Shown here: in pieces, positions 1-6,166 of the stretch
How positions within the stretch are numbered: position 1 is the first letter of the stretch
Layout of the letters: every line of letters starts with the position of its first letter
From: Acidobacteriota bacterium
Lineage (GTDB): Bacteria > Acidobacteriota > Terriglobia > Terriglobales > Acidobacteriaceae
NCBI GenBank assembly: GCA_021801945.1
Contig: JAKABE010000104.1
Location: 1,608-9,224, forward strand
Length of the DNA stretch: 7,617 nt
Direction: 5' to 3'
Notes under the pieces: generated by a model
Seen by the model: the letters and a program-made list of their open reading frames with translations, nothing else
Told to the model about the DNA's origin: nothing
The model's database searches: none
Translations under genes and position numbers: made by a program

Positions 1-275
1 ACGTGAGTATGACTATTCCGGGTCCTGCTGGCACGGGGCACTTCGGCCACCGATACCCCAACTCCAGCCGCCGAACGGCAGCCTCGTTCAACTTGCGTGT
101 GAACTTCCGTCAATGCATATCCATGAAAACATTTCCCATTTGCTGAGAATTGGGTCTTATGCACCTGTCTCAATTTCGGGGTTCACCCCAACTTGAGCTT
201 ACCTGGTTCGCGCACAGCTTGTGTCTGGAAGCGGCTGCTTGGATACAGAGAAGCTGAGATACTCCGGTGTATCAG
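1..275. other. left-edge non-coding stretch
   Basis: I see no credible coding frame here. The stretch lies downstream of the ASPIC/UnbV gene, which reads toward the left edge. Its only visible structure is the inverted repeat at 169-197, listed separately. The composition is less GC-rich than the genes to the right, with A/T-rich patches around 115-160. No tRNA-like fold or recognisable repeat is apparent. Confidence 0.6.
169..197 (-). terminator. possible terminator hairpin downstream of the ASPIC/UnbV gene
   Basis: GGGG (178-181) and CCCC (186-189) pair around a TTCA loop. TT/AA extends the stem past a bulged C, and after one mismatch CTCAA (169-173) pairs with TTGAG (193-197). The hairpin starts about 79 bases past the stop of the minus-strand gene ending at 276, a sensible place for a terminator. 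No U-tract follows on either strand, so it is not a canonical intrinsic terminator. It may be an RNA 3'-end stabiliser or chance. Confidence 0.25.
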
Positions 276-2048
276 TCATCCAGCGGAGGGTGGGGGAAGG
301 TCCATGAGCTTCCGAACCCCTCGTCCCTCGGTAAATTCATAGATGGAGTCGGCGGAAATATTTTTAAATTCTTGGTGCAGGCCACTCGGCCAGCGCACTT
401 CAACCTTGGATATGATTGCCGCTTTTCCCAGGCCGAAGTGCAGACGCGTATCACTGCTTGAGTTGTAACCGCCACCGCCCCGGACCTCATTAATCTGGGT
501 CAACCCTCCGGCATAAACAGTCACACGCGCTCCTATCGCCATACGATTGCTCTTAGTCCCCACCATGCGGAAAAGAACGCGATGGTTTCCATTGCGGGTT
601 TCATTCAAGAACAAGGATGGCGGTCCGTCTACATTAAAGACCACGAAGTCCAGATTGCCGTCGTTGTTCATATCTCCGACCGCGATGCCCCGGCGCGATT
701 GCAGAGGGCCGGAATTCAAACCTGCCTGATTGGCGACATCTACGAAAGAGCTCCCGCCGATATTGCGAAAAAGTTGAAGGGGCTCACAAAACCTTGGCGC
801 ATCGGGGAACCTATCCACCAAGGAGGAGAAACTGCCATTTGCAATGAGGATGTCGGGCCAGCCATCGTTGTCGAAGTCTCCGAAGGCCCCCCCCCATTTC
901 ACGAGTGCCGCAGTGGCTTGGGCAATGCCTGCCTGTTCGGCCACGTCGGTAAAATATAGGGGTCCGTTTTTATACAGGCTAACGGGCTGGTTGCTAAAGC
1001 GGGTGACTACCAGATCGAGGTAGCCATCGCGGTTGAAATCCGCGAAGTCGCAGCCCATGTTGCCAAAGATCTCCCCATTCGGCCCCAATGCCGCCCCGGT
1101 GACCATGCCGGTGTCTTGAAACTCGCCATTGCCTAGATTGTGAAAGAGATAATTTGGGCTGGCGTCGTTGGCGACAAACAGATCAGGCCAGCCATCGTTG
1201 TCGTAATCTCCCCATTCCACCCCCATGCCGTGCAGTCTAGCCTGATTGCTCACGCCGGCCTGGTCGGAAACGTCCTCAAAGGTGCCGTTCCCGCGATTCC
1301 GCAGAAGGACATCGGTTTCGCCTTGCATCCCGCCGGGCTCTTGAAGCATGTCGGCCACAGTGTCCGGCATGGATGCCAGGACTGGCAATTGATGCAGGTC
1401 CGATTGCACGTATCTGGATACGAATAGATCAATGAAGCCGTCGCGATCGTAATCGGCCCAAGCGGCACCGGCACTGAAGCCGCCCAGCTTCACACCAGCG
1501 AGGCTGGTTACCTCCTGATACCGGCCCCCTCCGAGGTTGTGAAACAAGGCGTTGTGCCCAAAGCCGGTCACATATAGATCGGCCAGGCCGTCATTATCGT
1601 AATCGCCGACAGCAATTGCCATCCCCCACCCGGGGGAAGTGAGCCCGGCAAGGCGTGTGATGTCGGTGAAGTGAACGTGACCGCCGGTTCCGTCCTGGCG
1701 ATAGAGAGTTATCATCGGGTCTTCACCCGCCAAATAGCGATCGATGGTCGTGTCGTTTGTTACCGCAATGTCGAGTCTGCCGTCGTTATCGCAGTCAAAG
1801 AGAGCGATACCGCCGCCGCCCATGGTCTCGACAGCATAACGCCTTTCAGTTGTTGAATGGGGAACGGTTGTCAGGCCCGCCTGGAGGCCGATCTCTCGAA
1901 AGGAGACCGGAGGAGCCGTTTGGAAATCGGGATTCAAGGACGGCTCTTGCGGTGCGCTTTGGCCGGCGATGAGAGGCAAGATCAAGTTTGGTGAGCTTGC
2001 CAAACCGGCGACGATCGCGCCTTTCTTCAAAAAATCCCTGCGCTTCAT
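276..2048 (-). CDS. Tat-exported FG-GAP/VCBS repeat protein with C-terminal ASPIC/UnbV domain (CRTAC1-like)
   Basis: This is an extracytoplasmic calcium-binding beta-propeller-type protein of 590 residues; no enzymatic role is known for the family in bacteria. The chosen ATG at 2048 has GGGAG six bases upstream (2055-2059) and begins with KRRDFLKK, a twin-arginine signal, then a hydrophobic stretch to about residue 29. Starting further upstream would bury that signal. Seven Asp-rich FG-GAP/VCBS calcium loops of the form DxDxDGxxD begin at residues 85, 149, 199, 281, 337, 391 and 459. Two are variant: residue 339 is Asn, and the last reads DMNNDGNLD. Residues about 502-573 form the ASPIC/UnbV domain, including IGARV, EVRGGGGYNSSS, HFGLG and VEVRWPSG. 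In many Acidobacteriota such genes sit beside TPR-protein genes; none is seen here, though the left neighbour lies outside the window. The family call is secure; the biological role is unknown. Confidence 0.93.
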   Translation of the reverse strand: MKRRDFLKKGAIVAGLASSPNLILPLIAGQSAPQEPSLNPDFQTAPPVSFREIGLQAGLTTVPHSTTERRYAVETMGGGGIALFDCDNDGRLDIAVTNDTTIDRYLAGEDPMITLYRQDGTGGHVHFTDITRLAGLTSPGWGMAIAVGDYDNDGLADLYVTGFGHNALFHNLGGGRYQEVTSLAGVKLGGFSAGAAWADYDRDGFIDLFVSRYVQSDLHQLPVLASMPDTVADMLQEPGGMQGETDVLLRNRGNGTFEDVSDQAGVSNQARLHGMGVEWGDYDNDGWPDLFVANDASPNYLFHNLGNGEFQDTGMVTGAALGPNGEIFGNMGCDFADFNRDGYLDLVVTRFSNQPVSLYKNGPLYFTDVAEQAGIAQATAALVKWGGAFGDFDNDGWPDILIANGSFSSLVDRFPDAPRFCEPLQLFRNIGGSSFVDVANQAGLNSGPLQSRRGIAVGDMNNDGNLDFVVFNVDGPPSLFLNETRNGNHRVLFRMVGTKSNRMAIGARVTVYAGGLTQINEVRGGGGYNSSSDTRLHFGLGKAAIISKVEVRWPSGLHQEFKNISADSIYEFTEGRGVRKLMDLPPPSAG

Positions 2049-2054
2049 TTTCTT

Positions 2055-2059
2055 CTCCC
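2055..2059 (-). promoter_or_regulatory. ribosome binding site for the ASPIC/UnbV gene
   Basis: GGGAG on the minus strand lies six bases before the ATG at 2048. It decides between this start and longer in-frame possibilities up to 2279, because the start it supports places the twin-arginine motif at residues 3-4. Confidence 0.7.
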
Positions 2060-2342
2060 GCAGCCCACTTCCCAGCGGTGCTTCAGGATTGCTTTGCGGC
2101 TTTCGACTGGATGAAATTCGACGGATAGCAAAGCGCTCTTCGCCCTGAACAGCGGACGGCTGCATCAAAACCCACAAACCAGAGTTTCGTTTCTTGACCC
2201 GACCAAACGAGGCGTGCGCCGCTGCAAATTGGAAGTGGGGAGCAGCGGTGAGGTGAATTTTACGGCGCTGCCAAGGCATCTGTAAAGTGGTTTGATTGGC
2301 TCAGACTCTGCAAATGGGCCGGTATCGTCTATTCCCGGCAGG

Positions 2343-2490
2343 ATGCGCGACAACGGCTGGACACGGGTGCTAGGCTGGCCGGGCTATTAGGTGTACAGGC
2401 ATGAGATCGAGGAAGCGGGCCAGGGTCAGAGGCTGCAGGTACGACGCAGACGAGCCAGCAAATCGTTGGGCGGCTCTGGATGCGGCAAAC
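2343..2490 (+). pseudogene. possible remnant of an ISL3-type transposase N-terminus
   Basis: Reading from an ATG at 2343, the frame gives MRDNGWTRVLGWPGY, then a TAG stop at 2388-2390, then VYRHEIEEAG, LQVRRRRASK and GSGCGK. From memory this resembles the start of ISL3-family (IS204/IS1001/IS1096/IS1165) transposases. Those often begin with MRD and an LG..GY motif, followed by a basic LWVRRKRG-like stretch and a CSGCG zinc knuckle. Here the knuckle's first Cys is Gly, and the second Cys pair and catalytic region are absent. Similarity fades after about 2490. I see no terminal inverted repeats or target duplication. If real, it is an old, inactive scar; the match is by eye only. Confidence 0.35.
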
Positions 2491-2867
2491 TGGTGAGCGC
2501 AATCGCCGTCGGCAATGATCTGGAATGGGAACGGCTTCTTGAACGGCTCTGCGGCTCGGCAGTCTGGCTTTTCGAACCGGGGCAGAGACCAACAGATCAT
2601 CCCGGACCGCGGCTTCGAGGATCAGCCCAACACCGTGCGAATGTGCCTGACCGCCTTGCAGGAAGAATTGCCCTGCGCCCTCGCGCCCAGAGAGCCGCCA
2701 CCTTACACACTTTTCAATGCACAGCGGGGATTGGAGAACCGCCGCACTTATCGATTCACACCGCTTGCGCCTCGCCGAGCGCCTCGCTCCCCCCCATGTA
2801 CTACACTTCTAACGATTCACGCTGGTATCTGCGCGGCTTTCTGCGCGGGCCAGAGTTAGTTTCCTTC

Positions 2868-2872
2868 AAAGG
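2868..2872 (+). promoter_or_regulatory. weak ribosome binding site for the GH27 gene
   Basis: AAAGG lies nine bases before the GTG at 2882. The match to a Shine-Dalgarno core is modest, but no better candidate precedes the other in-frame starts (GTG inside residue region 8-12, TTG at 2942). Only the upstream starts give a signal peptide with a normal basic N-region. Confidence 0.4.
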
Positions 2873-2881
2873 CGCGATCCC

Positions 2882-4567
2882 GTGCAAATCACCCAACTCG
2901 CCCCCGCCGTGCTTCGGACTTTACCCTTACGGTTTCCTGTCTTGTATCGCTGGCCGCTCCTGCTGGCGGCCTTTGCCTTCACAGCGACGACGCTCGCCAT
3001 GGCCGCGCCCCCCGCCCCTTTGGCCCCTACTCCGCCGATGGGCTGGAACGACTGGGCTCACTACCAGTGCGGGTACACGGCACAGACCATCCTCAGCAAC
3101 GCCCGCGCCCTTGTTCGATCAGGCCTTGCCGCCGCCGGCTATCGTATTGTCACAATTGACGACTGCTGGATGCAGAAGGGACGCGACGCCCAAGGCAATC
3201 TGCAACCCGATCCGCGCCGTTTCCCGCAGGGCATAAAGAGTGTTGTCCAGGCCGTCCACTCGCTCGGCCTCCAGTTTGGCATCTACGAGGACGCCGGCTC
3301 CTCCACTTGTGCTGGCTTTGCCGGCAGCGGCCAGCCCCAGGGTGGAGGCACCGGCTATTTTCTCCAAGATGCGCGTCTGTTTGCCTCCTGGGGTGTCGAT
3401 TACCTGAAGCTAGACGGCTGCAATGTGTACGTTCCGGCTGGAAGCACCAGGGAGGCTGCCTACCGCGAGGCCTACGCCGCCGAGGGCGCCGCTCTCAAGG
3501 CCATCGGCCGGCCCATCATCTTCTCGGAGTCGGCCCCCGCTTACTTCCAGGGCACACCTGCGTGGTACGACGTGCTCACTTGGGTACGCGGCTACGGCCA
3601 ACTCTGGCGCGAAGGCACGGACATAGCCACATACGACGCCAGCAACCCCAACCTTCCGCGATTTCCGAGCGTCCTCTGGAACTACGCCTACAATCTGCCC
3701 CTCGGCCGCTTCCAAAAGCCGGGGAACTGGAATGATGCGGACTTCATCATTGCCGGCGATTCCGGCATGACCCTTGCCGAATCCCGCAGCCAGTTTGCCC
3801 TATGGTCCATGATGTCCGCGCCGCTCATTCTCAGCTCTGACGTTACCCGCCTCTCGCCGCAAGCGGTGGCCATCCTCTCCAACCGCGCCGTCATTGGCGT
3901 CGATCAGGATCCGCTCGGCCGCATGGCTACGCTTGTCCGCCGCGGTCCTTCGCTTGATGTTCTACTCAAGGATCTGAACGGCGGTGATTTGGCCGTTGCG
4001 GTCCTCAATCGTAGCAGCGCGCCGGCCCGCGTCAACCTCCGCTCCGTCGACCTGGGTTTGCGCGCCAACTGCAAATTCGATGTGCGCAACCTCTGGAACG
4101 GCTCCCAGCAGCCCGCCGCATCTGGACTGCAGGCTAGGGTCGACCCACACGACACTGCCCTGTGGCGCGTCCATCCCTCCGCGGCGTGTGGGGCCCCTGC
4201 CCGCCTCGGCGCCATTACCCAGATCGCCGCCGGAACCCATCGCAGCTTCGACGGATACACCCGCTGCCTCGCCACTCCCGGTCTCGTCGAGGACTGCGCT
4301 GCGACTCCGCAGGAGTCGTGGACCTTGGGCCCCGCTGGTGAGCTCCAGTCGTCGGGTGAATGCCTGACTGCGGCCAATGGCCGACCGGTCATGCAGAAAT
4401 GCAACCCCTCGGGCGCCCAGCGCTGGATCTATACCCGCGCCGGCAACGTAGTCAGCACAGATGGGCAGTGTCTCACCGCCATCAGTTCCTACGGCCCGGC
4501 GCCGGTCCTCAGTCTACAGCCGTGTAGGCATAACGTCCCCAACCAGGTCTGGTCTCTGCCAAACTAG
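2882..4567 (+). CDS. secreted GH27 glycoside hydrolase (alpha-galactosidase / alpha-N-acetylgalactosaminidase family) with ricin-type beta-trefoil domain
   Basis: This is a retaining alpha-glycosidase of 561 residues, predicted to act outside the cytoplasm on alpha-galactoside or alpha-GalNAc termini. It starts at GTG. A signal peptide spans about 1-41 (Arg-containing N-region, hydrophobic WPLLLAAFAF, AMA cleavage site). The GH27 barrel covers about 46-340: PPMGWNDW (51-58), IDDCW (92-96), YED (135-137), YLKLDGC (174-180) with predicted nucleophile Asp178, and LWREGTD (241-247) with predicted acid/base Asp247. WNDADF (283-288) supplies Asp287, followed by a family-typical DQDPLG (341-346). 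A beta-sandwich domain follows (about 347-430), then a ricin B/CBM13 trefoil (about 445-561) with three Q-x-W-type motifs (QESW, QRW, QVW) and paired cysteines. All catalytic residues appear intact. The substrate-recognition loop FSESAPAY (214-221) carries Ser217 and Ala220, matching the human alpha-N-acetylgalactosaminidase pair rather than alpha-galactosidase A. Other GH27 activities, such as isomalto-dextranase or beta-L-arabinopyranosidase, remain possible. Confidence 0.93.
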   Translation: MQITQLAPAVLRTLPLRFPVLYRWPLLLAAFAFTATTLAMAAPPAPLAPTPPMGWNDWAHYQCGYTAQTILSNARALVRSGLAAAGYRIVTIDDCWMQKGRDAQGNLQPDPRRFPQGIKSVVQAVHSLGLQFGIYEDAGSSTCAGFAGSGQPQGGGTGYFLQDARLFASWGVDYLKLDGCNVYVPAGSTREAAYREAYAAEGAALKAIGRPIIFSESAPAYFQGTPAWYDVLTWVRGYGQLWREGTDIATYDASNPNLPRFPSVLWNYAYNLPLGRFQKPGNWNDADFIIAGDSGMTLAESRSQFALWSMMSAPLILSSDVTRLSPQAVAILSNRAVIGVDQDPLGRMATLVRRGPSLDVLLKDLNGGDLAVAVLNRSSAPARVNLRSVDLGLRANCKFDVRNLWNGSQQPAASGLQARVDPHDTALWRVHPSAACGAPARLGAITQIAAGTHRSFDGYTRCLATPGLVEDCAATPQESWTLGPAGELQSSGECLTAANGRPVMQKCNPSGAQRWIYTRAGNVVSTDGQCLTAISSYGPAPVLSLQPCRHNVPNQVWSLPN

Positions 4568-4619
4568 GGCCCTTTACGGCGTGGTCCGGAAATCTGATCG
4601 CGCCGAGCGCGAGCCGGGA

Positions 4620-4649
4620 GGCCGGCGTTCCAGGTGCATATCGCCGGCC
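4620..4649 (+). terminator. GC-rich hairpin downstream of the GH27 gene
   Basis: GGCCGGCG (4620-4627) and CGCCGGCC (4642-4649) form a perfect 8-bp all-GC stem with a 14-base loop. The hairpin begins 53 bases after the GH27 stop. No T-run follows, so efficient intrinsic termination is unproven. A transcript-stabilising hairpin or a REP-like element are alternatives. Confidence 0.4.
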
Positions 4650-4819
4650 AGGAATGGATCGGTCCACTATGGTTTTGGGAGAGATGCGCATAACTCCGCA
4701 GGCCCGCGCCGCGGAGACGAAAAACGCTCCCCTTCAAGAGATTGCTGTTCCGATGGGTGGAGAGCAGAGCGCAGTCGCTTAACGGGTTCGCCGGGACAAG
4801 CTCCACCCGCAGCCGGGAT

Positions 4820-4843
4820 TTCCCGTTTCAGCACAAACGGGAA
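4820..4843 (-). terminator. hairpin downstream of the aminotransferase gene
   Basis: TTCCCGTTT (4820-4828) and AAACGGGAA (4835-4843) form a perfect 9-bp stem with a 6-base loop, extendable by one G-T pair. It starts 67 bases beyond the minus-strand stop at 4910. Neither strand shows a U-tract after the stem. Stem length and placement suggest a 3'-end signal for the minus-strand operon, perhaps working in both directions. Confidence 0.4.
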
Positions 4844-4909
4844 GGAAAAGTCCCATAGATTCCGGGGAGTGGCTCGATGTATCGGCCAGTTCCGCGAGCT
4901 GACACGCAC

Positions 4910-6106
4910 TTACAACCGTTTGAGCCGATGGCACGCCTCGTCCAGCTCGGCGTCTTGCTTGGCGAAGCAGAACCGCAACATATCCTCGCCGCGTCCAGGG
5001 CGGAAGAACGCCGAGCCGGCCACTGAGGCCACGCCTGTGGCTTTCATCAGATTGCGCGCCTTTTCCGCTCCCGACTTTCCGGGCAGGCGTACCGCACGGG
5101 CCAGGATGTAGTAGGCGCCGGGAGGGACCAGCGGCTCCATGCCCGCCGTTCTCAAAGCGCTGGCCAGCCGTTCTCGTTTGCCCTGGTATTCGGCGGCCAA
5201 CTGGGTGTAAAAGGCAGTCGGCAATTGCTCCAACCCTGCGGCTACGCCCGCCTGGAACGGGGCGGGAGAACACACGTAGGTGAGATCGTGGAAGTGCGCC
5301 ATGGCGGGCATCCAACGCGCGCCGGCAACGGCATAACCCACTCGCCAGCCCGTCACCGAGAAGCTCTTGCTGAAGCCTGAGACCACAACGGTGCGCTCAC
5401 GCATGCCTTCGAGCGCGGCCGCACAGATGTGCCGCGCGCCGTCATAAACGAAGTATTCGTAAATTTCATCGGTGATCACGAACAGATCGCGCTCGATAGC
5501 CAGTTGCGCAACCGCTTCCAGCTCAGGCCGGGTGAAGATCTTGCCGCTGGGGTTGGCGGGCGTGTTCAGCAGGATGGCGCGGGTCCGGGGCGTGACGGCG
5601 GCACGCAGCGCGTCCACATCCAGTTGCCAGTCGGGTTCGGCCAGCGCCACCAGCACGGGCTTCACGCGCTGCGACCTGAGTGTGTTCGCGTGATAGCCGT
5701 AGAAGGGCTCAAAGAGAATCACTTCGTCGCCGGGGTTGAGCAGCGTCATCGCTGCCACGTGCAATCCCGCAGTCGCGCCTGAACAGGCCAGGACTTCACG
5801 CTCGGGATCGTACTCCAGCCCATGATCGCGGCGCTGCTTGGCCGCAATGGCCTTGCGCAGCCGGTCTGTCCCATCGCAGCGCGTATAGATGTTTTGCCCT
5901 TCGCGGATGGCCTGAATCGCCGCCTCCGCCACCACTGCCGGGACGGGCGTATCGCACACGCCCTGCGCCAGGTTGATTCCACCCATGCGGCCGCACTCGG
6001 TAGTCATGGCGCGAATCTCCGACTGGTAAGTGGTAGGCGCCAGATCGCTCAGGGTCAGCCGCGAAGCAACCTCGGCGGCAGATCGATGGGTCAGAATCTC
6101 GTGCAT
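4910..6106 (-). CDS. class I/II PLP-dependent aminotransferase
   Basis: This is a cytoplasmic fold-type I aminotransferase of 398 residues, the normal length for subgroup I (aspartate/kynurenine/methionine aminotransferase-like). It transfers an amino group from an amino acid to a 2-oxo acid. Visible motifs are INLAQGV (44-50), NIYTRCDGTDRLRKAI (72-87), the cofactor phosphate loop SGATAGL (109-115) and NTPANPSGK (181-189) with Asn185. Further on are TDEIYE (212-217) with Asp213, SGFSKSFSVTGWRVGY (243-258) with PLP lysine Lys247, and LRFCFAK (377-383) with carboxylate-binding Arg378. All key residues are present. Start: ATG at 6106 with AGGAG nine bases upstream. GVCDTPVP replaces the QGFPDF seen in E. 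coli methionine aminotransferase YbdL, so it belongs to a different subgroup. The amino acid substrate cannot be told from sequence alone. It lies 60 bases downstream of the DUF3108 gene and probably shares its transcript. Confidence 0.94.
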   Translation of the reverse strand: MHEILTHRSAAEVASRLTLSDLAPTTYQSEIRAMTTECGRMGGINLAQGVCDTPVPAVVAEAAIQAIREGQNIYTRCDGTDRLRKAIAAKQRRDHGLEYDPEREVLACSGATAGLHVAAMTLLNPGDEVILFEPFYGYHANTLRSQRVKPVLVALAEPDWQLDVDALRAAVTPRTRAILLNTPANPSGKIFTRPELEAVAQLAIERDLFVITDEIYEYFVYDGARHICAAALEGMRERTVVVSGFSKSFSVTGWRVGYAVAGARWMPAMAHFHDLTYVCSPAPFQAGVAAGLEQLPTAFYTQLAAEYQGKRERLASALRTAGMEPLVPPGAYYILARAVRLPGKSGAEKARNLMKATGVASVAGSAFFRPGRGEDMLRFCFAKQDAELDEACHRLKRL

Positions 6107-6115
6107 CGGGAATCG

Positions 6116-6125
6116 CTCCTCTCCC
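6116..6125 (-). promoter_or_regulatory. strong ribosome binding site for the aminotransferase gene
   Basis: Read on the minus strand the stretch is GGGAGAGGAG. Its AGGAG (6116-6120) sits nine bases before the ATG at 6106, fixing that start. It lies in the short gap after the DUF3108 stop, as expected for an internal operon gene. Confidence 0.75.
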
Positions 6126-6166
6126 TATTGTGCGGCGCGCCATGGGCAAACCGTATCCCGCCGCAC

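Larger units (their letters stand above)
2049..2881. other. 833-base divergent intergenic region, no intact gene
   Basis: This spacer separates the 5' ends of the ASPIC/UnbV gene and the GH27 gene and must hold both promoters; I cannot pick convincing -35/-10 pairs. The frame of the minus-strand gene stays open for 77 codons up to 2279, but the added sequence has no recognisable domain and would displace the Tat signal, so I treat it as non-coding. Around 2343-2490 the plus strand resembles a decayed transposase start (separate entry). Between about 2370 and 2720 short open stretches occur on both strands with no recognisable product. A run of seven C lies at 2789-2795. Confidence 0.55.
4568..4909. 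other. 342-base convergent intergenic spacer
   Basis: This separates the 3' ends of the GH27 gene (plus) and the aminotransferase gene (minus). Open frames cross it on both strands, but none has a recognisable motif or a ribosome binding site. Its notable content is two perfect inverted repeats, at 4620-4649 and 4820-4843, one near each gene end. Confidence 0.6.

Noticed and set aside
582..1427. Several plus-strand open frames opposite the FG-GAP repeats with repeated IVVVIS/AIVVEVS-like strings
   Set aside because: These are antisense readings of the repeated calcium-loop codons; the similarity between them mirrors the repeats of the real gene.
2049..2279. N-terminal extension of the ASPIC/UnbV gene to a start at 2279
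   Set aside because: It adds 77 residues without a domain and places the twin-arginine signal inside the protein; the ATG at 2048 has a good ribosome site and starts directly on the signal.
2768..2788. Two copies of GCGCCTCGC twelve bases apart upstream of the GH27 gene
   Set aside because: Short GC-rich repeats like this are expected by chance at this composition; there is no third copy or symmetry suggesting an operator.
2765..2807. Candidate sigma-70 promoter TTGCGC ... TACACT upstream of the GH27 gene
   Set aside because: The spacing is 31 bases, far from the usual 16-18, so it is not credible as a promoter pair.
2391..3236. 281-codon plus-strand open frame overlapping the start of the GH27 gene
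   Set aside because: Beyond the short transposase-like part at its beginning it is an out-of-frame shadow of the GH27 gene, with Pro/Arg/Ser-rich low-information sequence.
4779..5315. 178-codon minus-strand open frame overlapping the aminotransferase 3' end
   Set aside because: It is a frame shadow of the aminotransferase, Arg/Pro/Gly-rich and without family motifs.
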